This document shows positions 16,968-27,127 of a stretch of DNA of 64,000 nucleotides, in pieces. The notes under the pieces are model-generated. The model was not told the DNA's origin and made no database searches. It was given only the letters and a program-made list of their open reading frames with translations. A program made the translations under genes and the position numbers. How positions within the stretch are numbered: position 1 is the stretch's first letter; the number at the start of each line of letters is the position of its first letter. The DNA is taken from positions 372,001 to 436,000 of the forward strand of contig NZ_JAACFU010000004.1 of the NCBI RefSeq assembly GCF_029051725.1. Reading direction: 5' to 3'. The stretch comes from Bradyrhizobium sp. CSS354 (GTDB lineage: Bacteria; Pseudomonadota; Alphaproteobacteria; Rhizobiales; Xanthobacteraceae).

Positions 16968-18602
16968 GTGGTCGGTCGTACGTCAGATGTCGTGGCAAGC
17001 GTGCAAGTCCAGAGCGCGCCGCAAAAGCCTGCCCGGTCGCAAGCACCGAAAGAGAGCTCCGCCAACGATCCCTTCGGCTCGCTGGTGGACAGCAACACCC
17101 AGGCGATCAGCGACAGCGCGGCGTCCTCCGCGCAGGACTCCCCGCGCCGGACCGATTCATCGTCCTCCGCCTCCGACAAGAGCCCGCGCGATCGCTCTGC
17201 GACCGACAAGTCCTCGCAGAGCAAGGCCAGCGACGACGCCGACAATTCCGCGTCCGCCAAAAACGACGCCAAGAGCGACGCCAAGGACGACGCGACCACT
17301 GATGCGGCCAAGGCTGATAGCAAGACCAAGGACAAGCCGGAGGCGTCCGACGCCAAATCGGCCGACACGTCTGCGGACAAGTCCGATGAGACCAAGGGGG
17401 ACGAGGCCGGCGGCACTGATGGCCTCGCCGCCGCCGTCGATACCGCCGCCGCCGCGCAGATTGACGCGACGCTGGCCGGCGTGCCCGATCCAAACGCCCT
17501 CGCGGCGGTCGTGCCGGTCGATCCCAACGCGGCTGCGAACCAGGGCGCCGGCGCTGCCTCCTCGCCGCTGGCGATCGCCGCCGCCGGCATCGCCGCCAGT
17601 GCGTCGATCGCAGCGCAGATCGCCGGCACCAAGATCGATACCGCGACGCCGGGCGACAAGAGCGCCAAGACCGCAAGCGCCAAAGTCGATGCCGACACCT
17701 CGGCAACGCTGGCCGATGCCGCGACCGGGGCGACCGATTCGACCGCGGCGGATGCGAAGACCAATGGCGGCCTGATCGCCGCCGTCGACCAGGGCACGCC
17801 AAAAACCTCGTTCAAGGCCGCAGCCCTCGCGCAAGGCGGGAGCGATGTCTCCAACATCGGCCAGGACACCGGCAAGGCAAACGCCGCGCAGACCTCGGCG
17901 ACGGCTGCGTCCGCCAACACGGCGCATCCGCAAGCCGACAAGCCGACAATCGACGCGAACGCAGCCGAGGCCAAGGCTGGGACTTCCGACCGCACCGCCG
18001 ATGCGGCACCGGCGACGGCAACTCATCATGCCCATGCGGGCACGCAGGCCGCTGTCCCCACCACCGACAGCAGCGCGCAGGCGGCCTCCGCCATTCAAGC
18101 GCCGCTGACCAATACGAGTTCGGCCGCGACCGCATCGACCGCGACGCTCACGGCGACCGCGGCGAATGCCAACGCCATACCGATCAGCGGCGTGCCGATC
18201 GAAATTGCCGCCGCCGCACGCGCGGGCAAGACCCGGTTCGACATCAGCCTCGATCCGCTCGACCTCGGCCGCATCGACGTCCGCATCAATGTCGACCGCA
18301 ACGGCCAGGTCACCTCGCATCTCACCGTCGAGAAGCCGGAGACGCTGCAGATGCTGCGGCAGGACGCGCCGCAATTGCAGCGCGCGCTCGACGATGCCGG
18401 CCTCAAGACCGGCAGCAACGGGCTGTCCTTCAGCCTGCGCGACCAGAATTCATCGGGCCAGCACTCCGGCCAGAATAACGACAATGGCGGCAATGCCCGC
18501 CGGCTGATCATCAGCGACGAGGACGCAGTTCCCGCGGCCCCGGTCGGGCGCAGCTACGGCCGCATGCTCGGATCGAGCAGCGGCGTCGACATCAGAGTGT
18601 GA
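16968..18602 (+). CDS. fliK: Flagellar hook-length control protein FliK
   Basis: From the GTG at 16968 the protein is 544 residues. It has a long low-complexity N-terminal part rich in Ala, Asp, Ser, Lys and Thr. The C-terminal hook-length domain reads AARAGKTRFDISLDPLDLGRIDVRINVDRNGQVTSHL, then RQDAPQLQRALDDAGL. FliK is exported as a ruler and switches export specificity from hook to filament. I chose GTG 16968 because AAGGGG lies 6 bases before it, and the upstream TTG at 16881 would precede the sigma-54 promoter. flgD follows after 13 bases. Confidence 0.88.
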   Translation: MVGRTSDVVASVQVQSAPQKPARSQAPKESSANDPFGSLVDSNTQAISDSAASSAQDSPRRTDSSSSASDKSPRDRSATDKSSQSKASDDADNSASAKNDAKSDAKDDATTDAAKADSKTKDKPEASDAKSADTSADKSDETKGDEAGGTDGLAAAVDTAAAAQIDATLAGVPDPNALAAVVPVDPNAAANQGAGAASSPLAIAAAGIAASASIAAQIAGTKIDTATPGDKSAKTASAKVDADTSATLADAATGATDSTAADAKTNGGLIAAVDQGTPKTSFKAAALAQGGSDVSNIGQDTGKANAAQTSATAASANTAHPQADKPTIDANAAEAKAGTSDRTADAAPATATHHAHAGTQAAVPTTDSSAQAASAIQAPLTNTSSAATASTATLTATAANANAIPISGVPIEIAAAARAGKTRFDISLDPLDLGRIDVRINVDRNGQVTSHLTVEKPETLQMLRQDAPQLQRALDDAGLKTGSNGLSFSLRDQNSSGQHSGQNNDNGGNARRLIISDEDAVPAAPVGRSYGRMLGSSSGVDIRV

Positions 18603-18615
18603 GGAGTATCGAGAC

Positions 18616-19323
18616 ATGACCACCACGAATTCCGCCACCGCCCCATCCGTCGTCTCCGGCACGACCGACCTGCCGAAATCCTCGTCGAACACGAGCCTGG
18701 GCTCGAACACCGGCGCGACTCTGGCCGGCAACTTCCAGACCTTCCTGACGCTGCTGACGACGCAGCTGCAGAACCAGAACCCGCTCGATCCGCTCGACAC
18801 CAACCAGTTCACCCAGCAGCTGGTACAGTTCGCCGGCGTCGAGCAGCAGCTCAAGACCAACGACTCGCTGTCCCAACTCGTCACCCTGCAACAGACCACG
18901 CAGGCGACCCAGGCGCTCGGCTTCGTCGGCAAGACCGCCCTGGTCGACGGCACGACCGGGACCATGACGAATTCATCGGCGACCTGGCATCTCAACGTGC
19001 CCAGCGACGCCACCGTCGACATCACCATCGCCAATGCCAGCGGCCAGACCGTGTTCACCGGCAAATACACCGCCGGCGCCGGCACCGACGTTCCATTCAC
19101 CTGGAACGGAATGGGTAATGACGGCACGCAATGGCCCGACGGCAAGTACACGATCTCGGCCACGGGCAAGGACGTCGCCAACAACAATGTCGGTATCGCC
19201 GCGCAGGTGCAAGGCACGGTGTCGTCCGTCGACCTGACCCAGTCGCCGCCGCTGCTGACCATCGACGGCGCCAGCTACACATTGAGCCAGGTCAAGAGCA
19301 TCATCGCGACGGCCAGCAACTAA
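18616..19323 (+). CDS. flgD: Flagellar hook capping protein FlgD
   Basis: This 235-residue protein has the FlgD N-terminal signature FQTFLTLLTTQLQNQNPLDPLDTNQFTQQLVQFAGVEQQ at about residues 36-75. An Ig/FN3-like C-terminal domain contains PFTWNGMGNDGTQWPDGKYTISA. FlgD caps the growing hook and is exported without a cleaved signal. It lies 13 bases after fliK and is read with it, so it shares the sigma-54-type control. Confidence 0.95.
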   Translation: MTTTNSATAPSVVSGTTDLPKSSSNTSLGSNTGATLAGNFQTFLTLLTTQLQNQNPLDPLDTNQFTQQLVQFAGVEQQLKTNDSLSQLVTLQQTTQATQALGFVGKTALVDGTTGTMTNSSATWHLNVPSDATVDITIANASGQTVFTGKYTAGAGTDVPFTWNGMGNDGTQWPDGKYTISATGKDVANNNVGIAAQVQGTVSSVDLTQSPPLLTIDGASYTLSQVKSIIATASN

Positions 19324-19349
19324 AGGCGGAATGCCGCTGGATAATCGGT

Positions 19350-19470
19350 GTCGTCCTGGCGAAAGCCAGGACCCATAACCACCGAACGTCGTTTGGCGCG
19401 AGGACGTAACCCCGAGTCGTCGTAGCGACTACTCCCTGGGGTAATGGGTCCTGGCTTTCGCCAGGACGAC
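19350..19470. repeat. Intergenic palindromic element, family B
   Basis: The ends are inverted copies: GTCGTCCTGGCGAAAGCCAGG at the left and CCTGGCTTTCGCCAGGACGAC at the right, flanking ACCCATAA and TAATGGGT. The same family occurs at 25371-25496. It fills much of the 368-base gap between flgD and sciP. The rest of that gap shows no gene and presumably holds the sciP promoter. Confidence 0.82.
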
Positions 19471-19691
19471 AATTGGGCCTTGCAGCGTCGCGCGCAGGCC
19501 TCGTTCGTTAGTAAAGTATTTACGAACACCCCCCTCGGCCCGCCTGGACGCACCGTCCCGCCGGTCGAGACGGCTGCGTTCCAGCCATTTTCAACGAGAA
19601 TTGTATTGAAGCCTTAGGCTTAGCGGATTTTTAAGCCGGCGGGCGTAGGGTTCCTGAGTGAGTTCAGTGGTTGAGAGTTTGTGAGTACGCC

Positions 19692-19967
19692 ATGACAGAA
19701 CCCCATCGCCCGAGGGTAAAATACGTCATCGGGCCGGACGGTAGTCCGTTGACGATTGCGGATCTGCCTGCACCCGGCACCAAACGCTGGGTCATCCGCC
19801 GCAAGGCCGAGGTCGTCGCCGCAGTCCGTGGCGGTCTTCTCTCCCTCGAGGAGGCCTGCAGCCGTTACACCCTGACGGTTGACGAATTCCTCTCCTGGCA
19901 GTTTTCGATCGACCAGCATGGTCTGGCGGGACTTCGCACCACCCGTATCCAGCAATATCGCCAGTAG
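19692..19967 (+). CDS. sciP: SciP-type CtrA inhibitor (DUF1153)
   Basis: This 91-residue protein from ATG 19692 carries the DUF1153 core: VIGPDGSPLTIADLP, KRWVIRRKAEVVAAVRGGLLSLEEAC, and TVDEFLSWQFSID, ending GLRTTRIQQYR. It is a helix-turn-helix protein. In Caulobacter SciP binds CtrA at promoters, blocks recruitment of RNA polymerase and shuts down flagellar class II genes late in the cell cycle. Its position between flgD and the fliF operon, which has a CtrA-like box, fits that role. A strong terminator follows. Confidence 0.93.
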   Translation: MTEPHRPRVKYVIGPDGSPLTIADLPAPGTKRWVIRRKAEVVAAVRGGLLSLEEACSRYTLTVDEFLSWQFSIDQHGLAGLRTTRIQQYRQ

Positions 19968-19995
19968 GCAATCCGGAAATCTGCGGCTTTTGACG

Positions 19996-20029
19996 AAAAT
20001 CGGCCTCGCCTCGCGAGGCCGATTTTTTT
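19996..20029 (+). terminator. Rho-independent terminator of sciP
   Basis: A 13-base perfect stem (AAAATCGGCCTCG with CGAGGCCGATTTT) and a 5-base loop are followed by a run of Ts. It begins 29 bases after the sciP stop and separates sciP from the fliF operon. Confidence 0.93.
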
Positions 20030-20064
20030 CATGTTTCGTTTTGGCGCGACTTTCGTCGCAGCTC

Positions 20065-20082
20065 TTAACCTTCGTTAACCAT
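20065..20082 (+). promoter_or_regulatory. CtrA-like box upstream of fliF
   Basis: TTAACC-TTCG-TTAACCAT contains two TTAACC half-sites in tandem 10 bases apart, the second extended to TTAACCAT, a known 8-base CtrA half-site. The classical TTAA-N7-TTAA has one more base between half-sites. It lies about 80-95 bases before the fliF start. CtrA control is inference from the motif and from the Caulobacter fliF precedent. Confidence 0.55.
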
Positions 20083-20159
20083 ATCGAAACCATCACCTAG
20101 GCAATAATTGCCCAGTCGGCCTTTCCTGTGAAAGCAGCCGAATCTGTCGGGGCGGTTGC

Positions 20160-21767
20160 TTGCAAGGTCTTGCGGACTTTCTGAAGGGTATCGGAGCCGC
20201 CCGGTTCGGGGCAATGATCGCGGTCACCGCCGCGCTCGTCGGCTTCTTTGCGTTCGTCATCATGCGCGTCACCACGCCGCAGATGACGACGCTGTTCACC
20301 GACCTCAGCGTCGAGGATTCCTCGGGCATCATCAAGGACCTGGAGCGCCAGGGCATCCAGTTCGAGCTACGTAACGAGGGCACCATCATCATGGTGCCCA
20401 AGGACAAGGTCACCCGCCTGCGGATGAAGCTCGCCGAGGGCGGCCTGCCCAAGGGCGGCGGCGTCGGCTACGAGGTGTTCGACAAGTCGGATGCGCTCGG
20501 CACCACCTCTTTCGTCCAGAACATCAACCATCTCCGCGCGCTGGAAGGCGAGCTCGCCCGCACCATCCGCGCCATCGACCGCATCCAGGCCGCCCGCGTC
20601 CATCTGGTGCTGCCCGAGCGTCCGCTGTTCTCGCGCGAGGCGCCGGAGCCGTCGGCCTCGATCGTGGTTCGGGTCCGCGGCGCGCTGGAGGCCCAGCAGA
20701 TCCGCGCCATCCGCCACCTCGTCGCCTCGGCCGTGAACGGGCTGAAGCCGCAGCGGGTCTCGATCGTCGACGAGACCGGCCAGCTGCTCGCCGACGGCGC
20801 CCAGACCGATCCGGAGCAGGCGATGGGCGACGAGCGCCGCACCGCCTTCGAGAAGCGGATGCGCAAGCAGGTCGAGGACATCGTCTCCTCCGTGGTGGGG
20901 ACGGGACGCGCCCGGGTCCAGCTCTCCGCCGATTTCGACTTCAACAAGATCACCCAGACCTCGGACAAGTACGACCCCGAAGGCCGCGTGCTGCGCTCGA
21001 GCCAGACCCGCGAAGAGCAGAGCATGACCGCCGACAACAACGGCCAGGTCACCGTCAACAACGAGTTGCCGGGCAACCAGCAGAACGGCGGCGTCGCGGC
21101 CAAGGACCAGAGCAAGAAGAGCGAAGAGACCAACAATTACGAGATCTCCCGCACCACCAAGACCGAGGTGACCGAGGCCGGCCGGGTCAACCGCATCTCG
21201 GTCGCAGTGCTGGTCGACGGCATCTACTCCAAGAACGAGAAGGGCGATCTGGCCTACCAGGACCGCACCAAGGAGCAGCTCGACCGCATCGCCACGCTGG
21301 TGCGCTCGGCGATCGGCTTCGACCAGAAGCGCGGGGATCAGGTCGAGGTCGTCAATCTGCGCTTTGCCGATGCTCCCTCCACCACCCCGATCGCGGAGCC
21401 GAGCGGCTTGCTCGGCATGCTCCAGTTCACCAAGGACGACGTCATGTACTTCGTCGAGCTCGGCGTCATGATGCTGCTGGGCCTGGTCGTGCTGTTCCTG
21501 GTGATCCGGCCGCTGGTCAGGCGCATCCTGGCATCCGACGAAGTCGCAGCCGCCATCTCCGGCGTCCTCACCGGTCCGGCGAGCGACGAGGCCGCGCCCG
21601 CCAGCCAGCCGCTGCTGCCGAGCGGCGCCGCGAGCGCGATCGACGTCGCCACCGTTCAGGGCCAGGTCCATGCCCAATCCGTCCATCGCGTCGGCGAACT
21701 CGCCGAGCGCAATCCCAACGAGACCGTCGCCATCATCCGCCAATGGCTGACCGAACCCACGAAATAA
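20160..21767 (+). CDS. fliF: Flagellar MS-ring protein FliF
   Basis: FliF (535 residues, TTG start) forms the membrane ring on which the basal body and export gate assemble. A first membrane segment is near residues 17-37 (IAVTAALVGFFAFVI). The ring-building domains include LARTIRAIDRIQAARVHLVLPERPLFSRE, and a second segment (ELGVMMLLGLVVLFLVI) is near residues 430-448. The short cytoplasmic tail that binds FliG ends in NETVAIIRQWLTEP. GGGGCGG precedes the TTG. It heads an operon with fliG, fliH, fliN and flbD, the same order as the Caulobacter fliF operon. Confidence 0.96.
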   Translation: MQGLADFLKGIGAARFGAMIAVTAALVGFFAFVIMRVTTPQMTTLFTDLSVEDSSGIIKDLERQGIQFELRNEGTIIMVPKDKVTRLRMKLAEGGLPKGGGVGYEVFDKSDALGTTSFVQNINHLRALEGELARTIRAIDRIQAARVHLVLPERPLFSREAPEPSASIVVRVRGALEAQQIRAIRHLVASAVNGLKPQRVSIVDETGQLLADGAQTDPEQAMGDERRTAFEKRMRKQVEDIVSSVVGTGRARVQLSADFDFNKITQTSDKYDPEGRVLRSSQTREEQSMTADNNGQVTVNNELPGNQQNGGVAAKDQSKKSEETNNYEISRTTKTEVTEAGRVNRISVAVLVDGIYSKNEKGDLAYQDRTKEQLDRIATLVRSAIGFDQKRGDQVEVVNLRFADAPSTTPIAEPSGLLGMLQFTKDDVMYFVELGVMMLLGLVVLFLVIRPLVRRILASDEVAAAISGVLTGPASDEAAPASQPLLPSGAASAIDVATVQGQVHAQSVHRVGELAERNPNETVAIIRQWLTEPTK

Positions 21768-21784
21768 TCGAGAAGTGATCTGAC

Positions 21785-22876
21785 ATGGCCGCTGCCCTGC
21801 AAAACGCCAATTCCAACGACATCACCAGCGTGATCTCCACGCTCGGTCAGCGTGCCGGCAGCCGTGCAGGCGCGAAGGTCGAAGCCGTGGCGGGACCGAA
21901 GCGCGCCGCGATCCTGATGCTGGCGCTCGGCGAGCAATATGGCGGCAAGATCTGGTCGCTGCTCGACGACGACGAGGTGCGCCAGCTCTCGCTGGAGATG
22001 TCGACGCTCGGCACCGTCGAGGTCGACACCGTGGAGGACATGCTGCTCGAATTCGTTTCGCGGATGTCGGCCTCCGGCGCGCTGATGGGCAATTTCGACG
22101 CCACCGAGCGGCTGCTCCAGCAATATCTGGCCCCCGAACGCGTCAACGGCATCATGGACGAAATCCGCGGCCCCGCCGGCCGTAACATGTGGGAGAAGCT
22201 CTCCAACGTGCAGGAAGAGGTGCTCGCCAATTATCTCAAGAACGAATATCCGCAGACCATCGCGGTGGTGCTGTCAAAGCTAAAGCCGGAACACGCCGCG
22301 CGCGTGCTCGGCATCTTCCCGGAGGATCTGGCGCTCGACGTCGTCAACCGCATGCTGAAGATGGAGGCGGTGCAGAAGGAGGTGATCGAGAGCGTGGAGA
22401 AGACGCTGCGCACCGAATTCATGTCCAATTTGTCGCAGACCCGCCGACGCGACGCCCACGAGGTGATGGCGGAAATCTTCAACAATTTCGACCGCCAGAC
22501 CGAAACCCGCTTCATCACCTCGCTGGAAGAGGACAACCGCGAATCGGCCGAGCGCATCAAGGCGCTGATGTTCACCTTCGACGACCTCGTGAAGCTCGAT
22601 TCCGGCTCCGCTCAGACCCTGATGCGCAACGTCGACAAGGACAAGCTCGGCGTCGCGCTCAAGAGCGCCAACGAGGACGTCCGCAACTTCTTCTTCGGCA
22701 ACATGTCCTCGCGTGCGGCAAAAATGCTCCAGGACGACATGGCGGCGATGGGTCCGGTCCGCCTGCGCGACGTCGACGAGGCCCAGGCGCTGCTGGTCAA
22801 CCTCGCCAAGGATCTCGCGGCCAAGGGCGAGATCATGCTGACCAAGAACCGCGCCGACGACGAGCTGGTGTATTGA
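21785..22876 (+). CDS. fliG: Flagellar motor switch protein FliG
   Basis: This 363-residue protein is the rotor component that contacts the stator. The N-terminal FliF-binding domain includes [14 protein letters not shown]. The middle domain carries the conserved [22 protein letters not shown]. The C-terminal torque domain contains [11 protein letters not shown], then [21 protein letters not shown] with the charged torque helix. Its stop overlaps the next start by one base (TGATG), which suggests translational coupling. Confidence 0.97.
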   Translation: MAAALQNANSNDITSVISTLGQRAGSRAGAKVEAVAGPKRAAILMLALGEQYGGKIWSLLDDDEVRQLSLEMSTLGTVEVDTVEDMLLEFVSRMSASGALMGNFDATERLLQQYLAPERVNGIMDEIRGPAGRNMWEKLSNVQEEVLANYLKNEYPQTIAVVLSKLKPEHAARVLGIFPEDLALDVVNRMLKMEAVQKEVIESVEKTLRTEFMSNLSQTRRRDAHEVMAEIFNNFDRQTETRFITSLEEDNRESAERIKALMFTFDDLVKLDSGSAQTLMRNVDKDKLGVALKSANEDVRNFFFGNMSSRAAKMLQDDMAAMGPVRLRDVDEAQALLVNLAKDLAAKGEIMLTKNRADDELVY

Positions 22877-23496
22877 TGGCCGCTCCGGCAAAATTCCTGT
22901 TCGACAACGACTTCGCCGCGCCCGAGCGGACGCGGGAGAAGGCCGCAACCGCGGCCGAGATCGCCCAGAAGGTCGCGGAAGCCGAGGCGCGCGCCTATCA
23001 GGACGGCTTCGCCGCCGGCCAACGCGAGGCCAAGGCCGAGAGCGACCGCCGTGTCGCGCTCGCCATGGAAGAGATCAACATCGCCATCCGGGGCATCGCC
23101 TCAGGCATCGGCAACATCGAATCCAAGATGGAGACCGAAGCGGTCGACGTCGCGGTCGCAGTGGCGCGCAAGCTGTGCGCCGATCTGGTCGCCGCCGAGC
23201 CGCTCGGCGAGATCGTCGCGCTGGTCAAGGACTGCTTCTCACATCTGGTCGCGACGCCGCATCTCGTCGTCCGCATCAACGACGCGCTCTACGATTCCGC
23301 GCGCGAGAACATCGAGCGGCTGGCCAGGCAGAACGGCTTCGAAGGCCGGCTGGTGATCCTGGCCGAGCCCGAGATTGCCACCGGCGACTGCCGGATCGAA
23401 TGGGCCGATGGCGGCGTCGTCCTGGAGCGCGCCGCCATCGCGGCCAAGATTGACGAAATGGTGGGACGCTATGTTGCGTCCCGCAGGGGGAGCTAA
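22876..23496 (+). CDS. fliH: FliH/FlbE-like flagellar export regulator
   Basis: This 206-residue protein occupies the fliH (Caulobacter flbE) position between fliG and fliN. The N-terminal half is charged and coiled-coil-like with the FliH-type AYQDGFAAGQREAKAESDRR. The C-terminal domain resembles FliH/YscL (ATPHLVVRINDALYDSARENIERLARQNGFEGRLVI). FliH binds the export ATPase FliI and the C-ring. The start ATG overlaps the fliG stop. The long frame that begins at 22189 is only a shadow of fliG upstream of this start. Confidence 0.85.
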   Translation: MAAPAKFLFDNDFAAPERTREKAATAAEIAQKVAEAEARAYQDGFAAGQREAKAESDRRVALAMEEINIAIRGIASGIGNIESKMETEAVDVAVAVARKLCADLVAAEPLGEIVALVKDCFSHLVATPHLVVRINDALYDSARENIERLARQNGFEGRLVILAEPEIATGDCRIEWADGGVVLERAAIAAKIDEMVGRYVASRRGS

Positions 23497-23499
23497 GCC

Positions 23500-23850
23500 A
23501 TGAGCGACACCGACGGACAGGTCCCGCTGCCCGATCTCAACGGCCCGATGCCGCCTGCCGGCACCGACGTCGGCTACAACGAGGACGAATACGCGACGCG
23601 CGCCGCCGCCGACCTCGAGGCCGTGTTCGACGTGCCGGTGCAGGTTTCGGCCGTGCTCGGCCGCTCCAAGATGGACGTCAGCGAGCTGTTGAAGCTCGGA
23701 CCCGGGACGGTGCTCGAGCTCGACCGGCGCGTCGGCGAGGCCATCGACATCTACGTCAACAACAAGCTGGTCGCCCGCGGCGAAGTCGTCCTGGTCGAGG
23801 ACAAGCTCGGCGTGACCATGACCGAAATCATCAAGACTGAACGCGCCTAA
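23500..23850 (+). CDS. fliN: Flagellar motor switch protein FliN
   Basis: This 116-residue protein has a SpoA (SPOA) domain in the C-terminal 75 residues: VFDVPVQVSAVLGRSKMDVSELLKLGPGTVLELDRRVGEAIDIYVNNKLVARGEVVLVEDKLGVTMTEI. FliN forms the base of the C-ring and docks FliH-FliI. The N-terminal 40 residues are an acidic linker. It starts 3 bases after fliH. No fliM is present in this cluster. Confidence 0.96.
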   Translation: MSDTDGQVPLPDLNGPMPPAGTDVGYNEDEYATRAAADLEAVFDVPVQVSAVLGRSKMDVSELLKLGPGTVLELDRRVGEAIDIYVNNKLVARGEVVLVEDKLGVTMTEIIKTERA

Positions 23851-23894
23851 AGCGACGACGCGCGGCAGCGCGACCAGACGGACAGGAGACTGAC

Positions 23895-25280
<1,386 letters not shown>

Positions 25281-25306
25281 GCGCTCTATGCTGACCGAGA
25301 GAAACG

Positions 25307-25336
25307 AATGCCCGGGCTGGTGCCGGGCATTTTTCT
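25307..25336 (+). terminator. Rho-independent terminator of the fliF-flbD operon
   Basis: A 9-base stem (AATGCCCGG with CCGGGCATT) and a 7-base loop are followed by TTTTTCTTT, starting 26 bases after the flbD stop. Confidence 0.9.
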
Positions 25337-25370
25337 TTGAGAAGAACGCCACCGCGCGCCACACCCCTGT

Positions 25371-25496
25371 GTCGTCCCGGCGAAGGCCGGGACCCATAGC
25401 CACAGGGAGCAGTTTGGCGAAGATTCGTCGTTCGGTACCCTATCGTCCGTACTCGATAGATTCCGCGGTATGGGTCCCGGCCTTCGCCGGGACGAC
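25371..25496. repeat. Intergenic palindromic element, family B (second copy)
   Basis: The ends GTCGTCCCGGCGAAGGCCGG and CCGGCCTTCGCCGGGACGAC are inverted copies flanking GACCCATA and TATGGGTC. The family is the one at 19350-19470. It lies in the 326-base gap between flbD and the M20 peptidase gene; that gap otherwise holds only the flbD terminator and the peptidase promoter. Confidence 0.85.
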
Positions 25497-25606
25497 GGTG
25501 GAGAGATATCCCACCTTGAACCGCAACATAGCCGCACCGCATCCTGCGACTAGGTCAAGGCCCCACAAGGCCCTATAACCCCGCGTGAAACCACGCGAGG
25601 GTCAAC

Positions 25607-26755
25607 ATGTCTCAAGCTCAAATCACGGACTGGCTGGCGACGCAGCGGCAGGCGATGATCGACCTGCTGCGCGATGTCGTGAACATCGATTCCGGATCCT
25701 ATGACAAGGAAGGCGTCGATGCGGTCGGGGCGCGGTTCGAGCGGCATTTCGCCGAGCACGGCATTCCGTTCCGGCGCGAAAGCCACGGTACTTTCGGCGA
25801 TGCGATCCACGCCGAGGTGGCAAAGCCCGGCAGCAACGAGAAGCCGGTGCTGTTGATGGGGCATCGCGACACCGTGTTCGGCAAGGGCGAGGCCGGTCGG
25901 CGTCCGTTTACAATCGAGGGCACGCGCGCCTATGGTCCCGGCGTTGCCGACATGAAGTCCGGCGTCGTCATGAACATATTCGTGGCAACCGCCTTTCACA
26001 AATTCGGCGGCAACCCGCACCCGATCAAGCTGCTGATCACCTCGGACGAAGAGATCGGCTCGCCGTCCTCGCGGCCGGTGATCGAGCGCGAGGGACGCAC
26101 CGCGCGCGTCGTGTTCAATTCCGAGCCGGGCCGTCCGACCGGCAATATCGTCACGGGACGCAAGGGCGGCATCTTCATTCATTTCGCCATTACCGGCAAA
26201 GCCGCGCATTCCGGCGCCAATTTCGCCGCCGGCGTCAGCGCAATCGGCGAGCTCGCGCACAAGATCGTGCATATCCACGCGCTGACCGATCTCGACAAGG
26301 GCATCACGCTCAATGTCGGCCTCGTCTCGGGCGGGCAATCCGTCAACACGACGGCGCCTTACGCGGAAGGGCAGATCGACCTGCGCTACGTCGATCCCGC
26401 GGACCGCGCGAGGGTGATGGCTGCGATCGAAACAATCATCGCGACACCTTACGTGCCTGGCACCAGCGCGACGCTGACCGTCAAGGGCGAGTTCGTGCCG
26501 GTGGTGCAGAGCGCCGATTCAAAGGCGCTGTTCGAGAACTATCAGGCCGCAGCAAAGCAGGCCGGTCTCACCACGCTTCAGGGCGAGTTCTCCGGCGGTT
26601 GCGCCGATTCCGGCTTCACCGCCGCGGTCGGGACGCCGACCATCTGCGGGCTCGGCCCGGTCGGCGGGCTCGCGCACACGCCGGAGGAATATCTCGAGCT
26701 CGACAGCATCGTGCCGCGCGCGCAGGCGCTGGCGCTGGCGATTTTGCGGGGGTGA
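25607..26755 (+). CDS. M20 family metallopeptidase (glutamate carboxypeptidase-like)
   Basis: This 382-residue dizinc hydrolase has the M20 metal ligands in order: LLMGHRDTVF (His near 84), VADMKSG (Asp near 115), TSDEEIGS (catalytic Glu near 146), FNSEPGRP (Glu) and LAHTPEEYLE (His near 355). A lid/dimerisation domain with GKAAHSGANF lies between. The family resembles carboxypeptidase G2 and ArgE/DapE-type enzymes; the substrate cannot be read from sequence. No signal peptide is seen, so it is probably cytoplasmic. It is monocistronic. Confidence 0.88.
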   Translation: MSQAQITDWLATQRQAMIDLLRDVVNIDSGSYDKEGVDAVGARFERHFAEHGIPFRRESHGTFGDAIHAEVAKPGSNEKPVLLMGHRDTVFGKGEAGRRPFTIEGTRAYGPGVADMKSGVVMNIFVATAFHKFGGNPHPIKLLITSDEEIGSPSSRPVIEREGRTARVVFNSEPGRPTGNIVTGRKGGIFIHFAITGKAAHSGANFAAGVSAIGELAHKIVHIHALTDLDKGITLNVGLVSGGQSVNTTAPYAEGQIDLRYVDPADRARVMAAIETIIATPYVPGTSATLTVKGEFVPVVQSADSKALFENYQAAAKQAGLTTLQGEFSGGCADSGFTAAVGTPTICGLGPVGGLAHTPEEYLELDSIVPRAQALALAILRG

Positions 26756-26766
26756 AAACAGGTGCC

Positions 26767-26853
26767 GTAGGGTGGGTTAGCGTAGCGTAACCCACCTCTT
26801 CTGCTCCCGCGGATATAGAGAGTGGTGGGTTACGCTACGCTAACCCACCCTAC
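26767..26853. repeat. Intergenic palindromic element, family C (30-base perfect inverted repeat)
   Basis: A 30-base arm starting GTAGGGTGGGTTAGCGTAGC (26767-26796) is perfectly inverted at 26824-26853, with a 27-base spacer. Each arm contains its own smaller palindrome (GGGTTAGCGTAGCGTAACCC, near-perfect). It lies between convergent genes. Confidence 0.88.
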
Positions 26854-26875
26854 ACAGCGCCCGTCCGCGAGAACC

Positions 26876-27034
26876 TCACGAATAGCTCGGCGCATCCGGC
26901 CTGCGGAAGATCTGGATGGGGTCGCCCGGCACGATCGGATGGCCGCTGAACATGGCATAGGCGTAGAGCGCGAGATAGGCGATCGCGAGCGCGCCAACCG
27001 CGTAGAAGGCCCAGGTCGCGACGCGTTTCATCAT
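26876..27034 (-). CDS. Small single-pass membrane protein (52 residues)
   Basis: This short frame starts with tandem ATGs at 27034 and 27031. It encodes a basic N-terminus (MMKRVATW) and one hydrophobic helix (AFYAVGALAIAYLALYAYAMF), followed by a soluble tail ending in IQIFRRPDAPSYS. GGAG-like sequence (ATGGAGCA) precedes the start. The clear membrane helix with positive-inside topology and the good codon use support a real gene. No family name is known to me. It is convergent with the M20 peptidase gene. Confidence 0.6.
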   Translation of the reverse strand: MMKRVATWAFYAVGALAIAYLALYAYAMFSGHPIVPGDPIQIFRRPDAPSYS

Positions 27035-27127
27035 TGCTCCATTGCTGTCCCGGCGGGAGGCTGAGGCAGCGCTTCTAGAGCGATGACGGGGAAAAAGCCA
27101 GCCTGCACGGCCTGTGGCCGGCGGCGA

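Noticed and set aside
19671..19691. Upstream TTG start for sciP (7 extra residues)
   Set aside because: The DUF1153 family normally begins near MTEPH and the extra residues do not resemble it.
20367..21743. 458-codon open frame antisense to fliF
   Set aside because: Shadow of a GC-rich gene; low-complexity Asp/Gly/Leu/Val translation and no recognisable domain.
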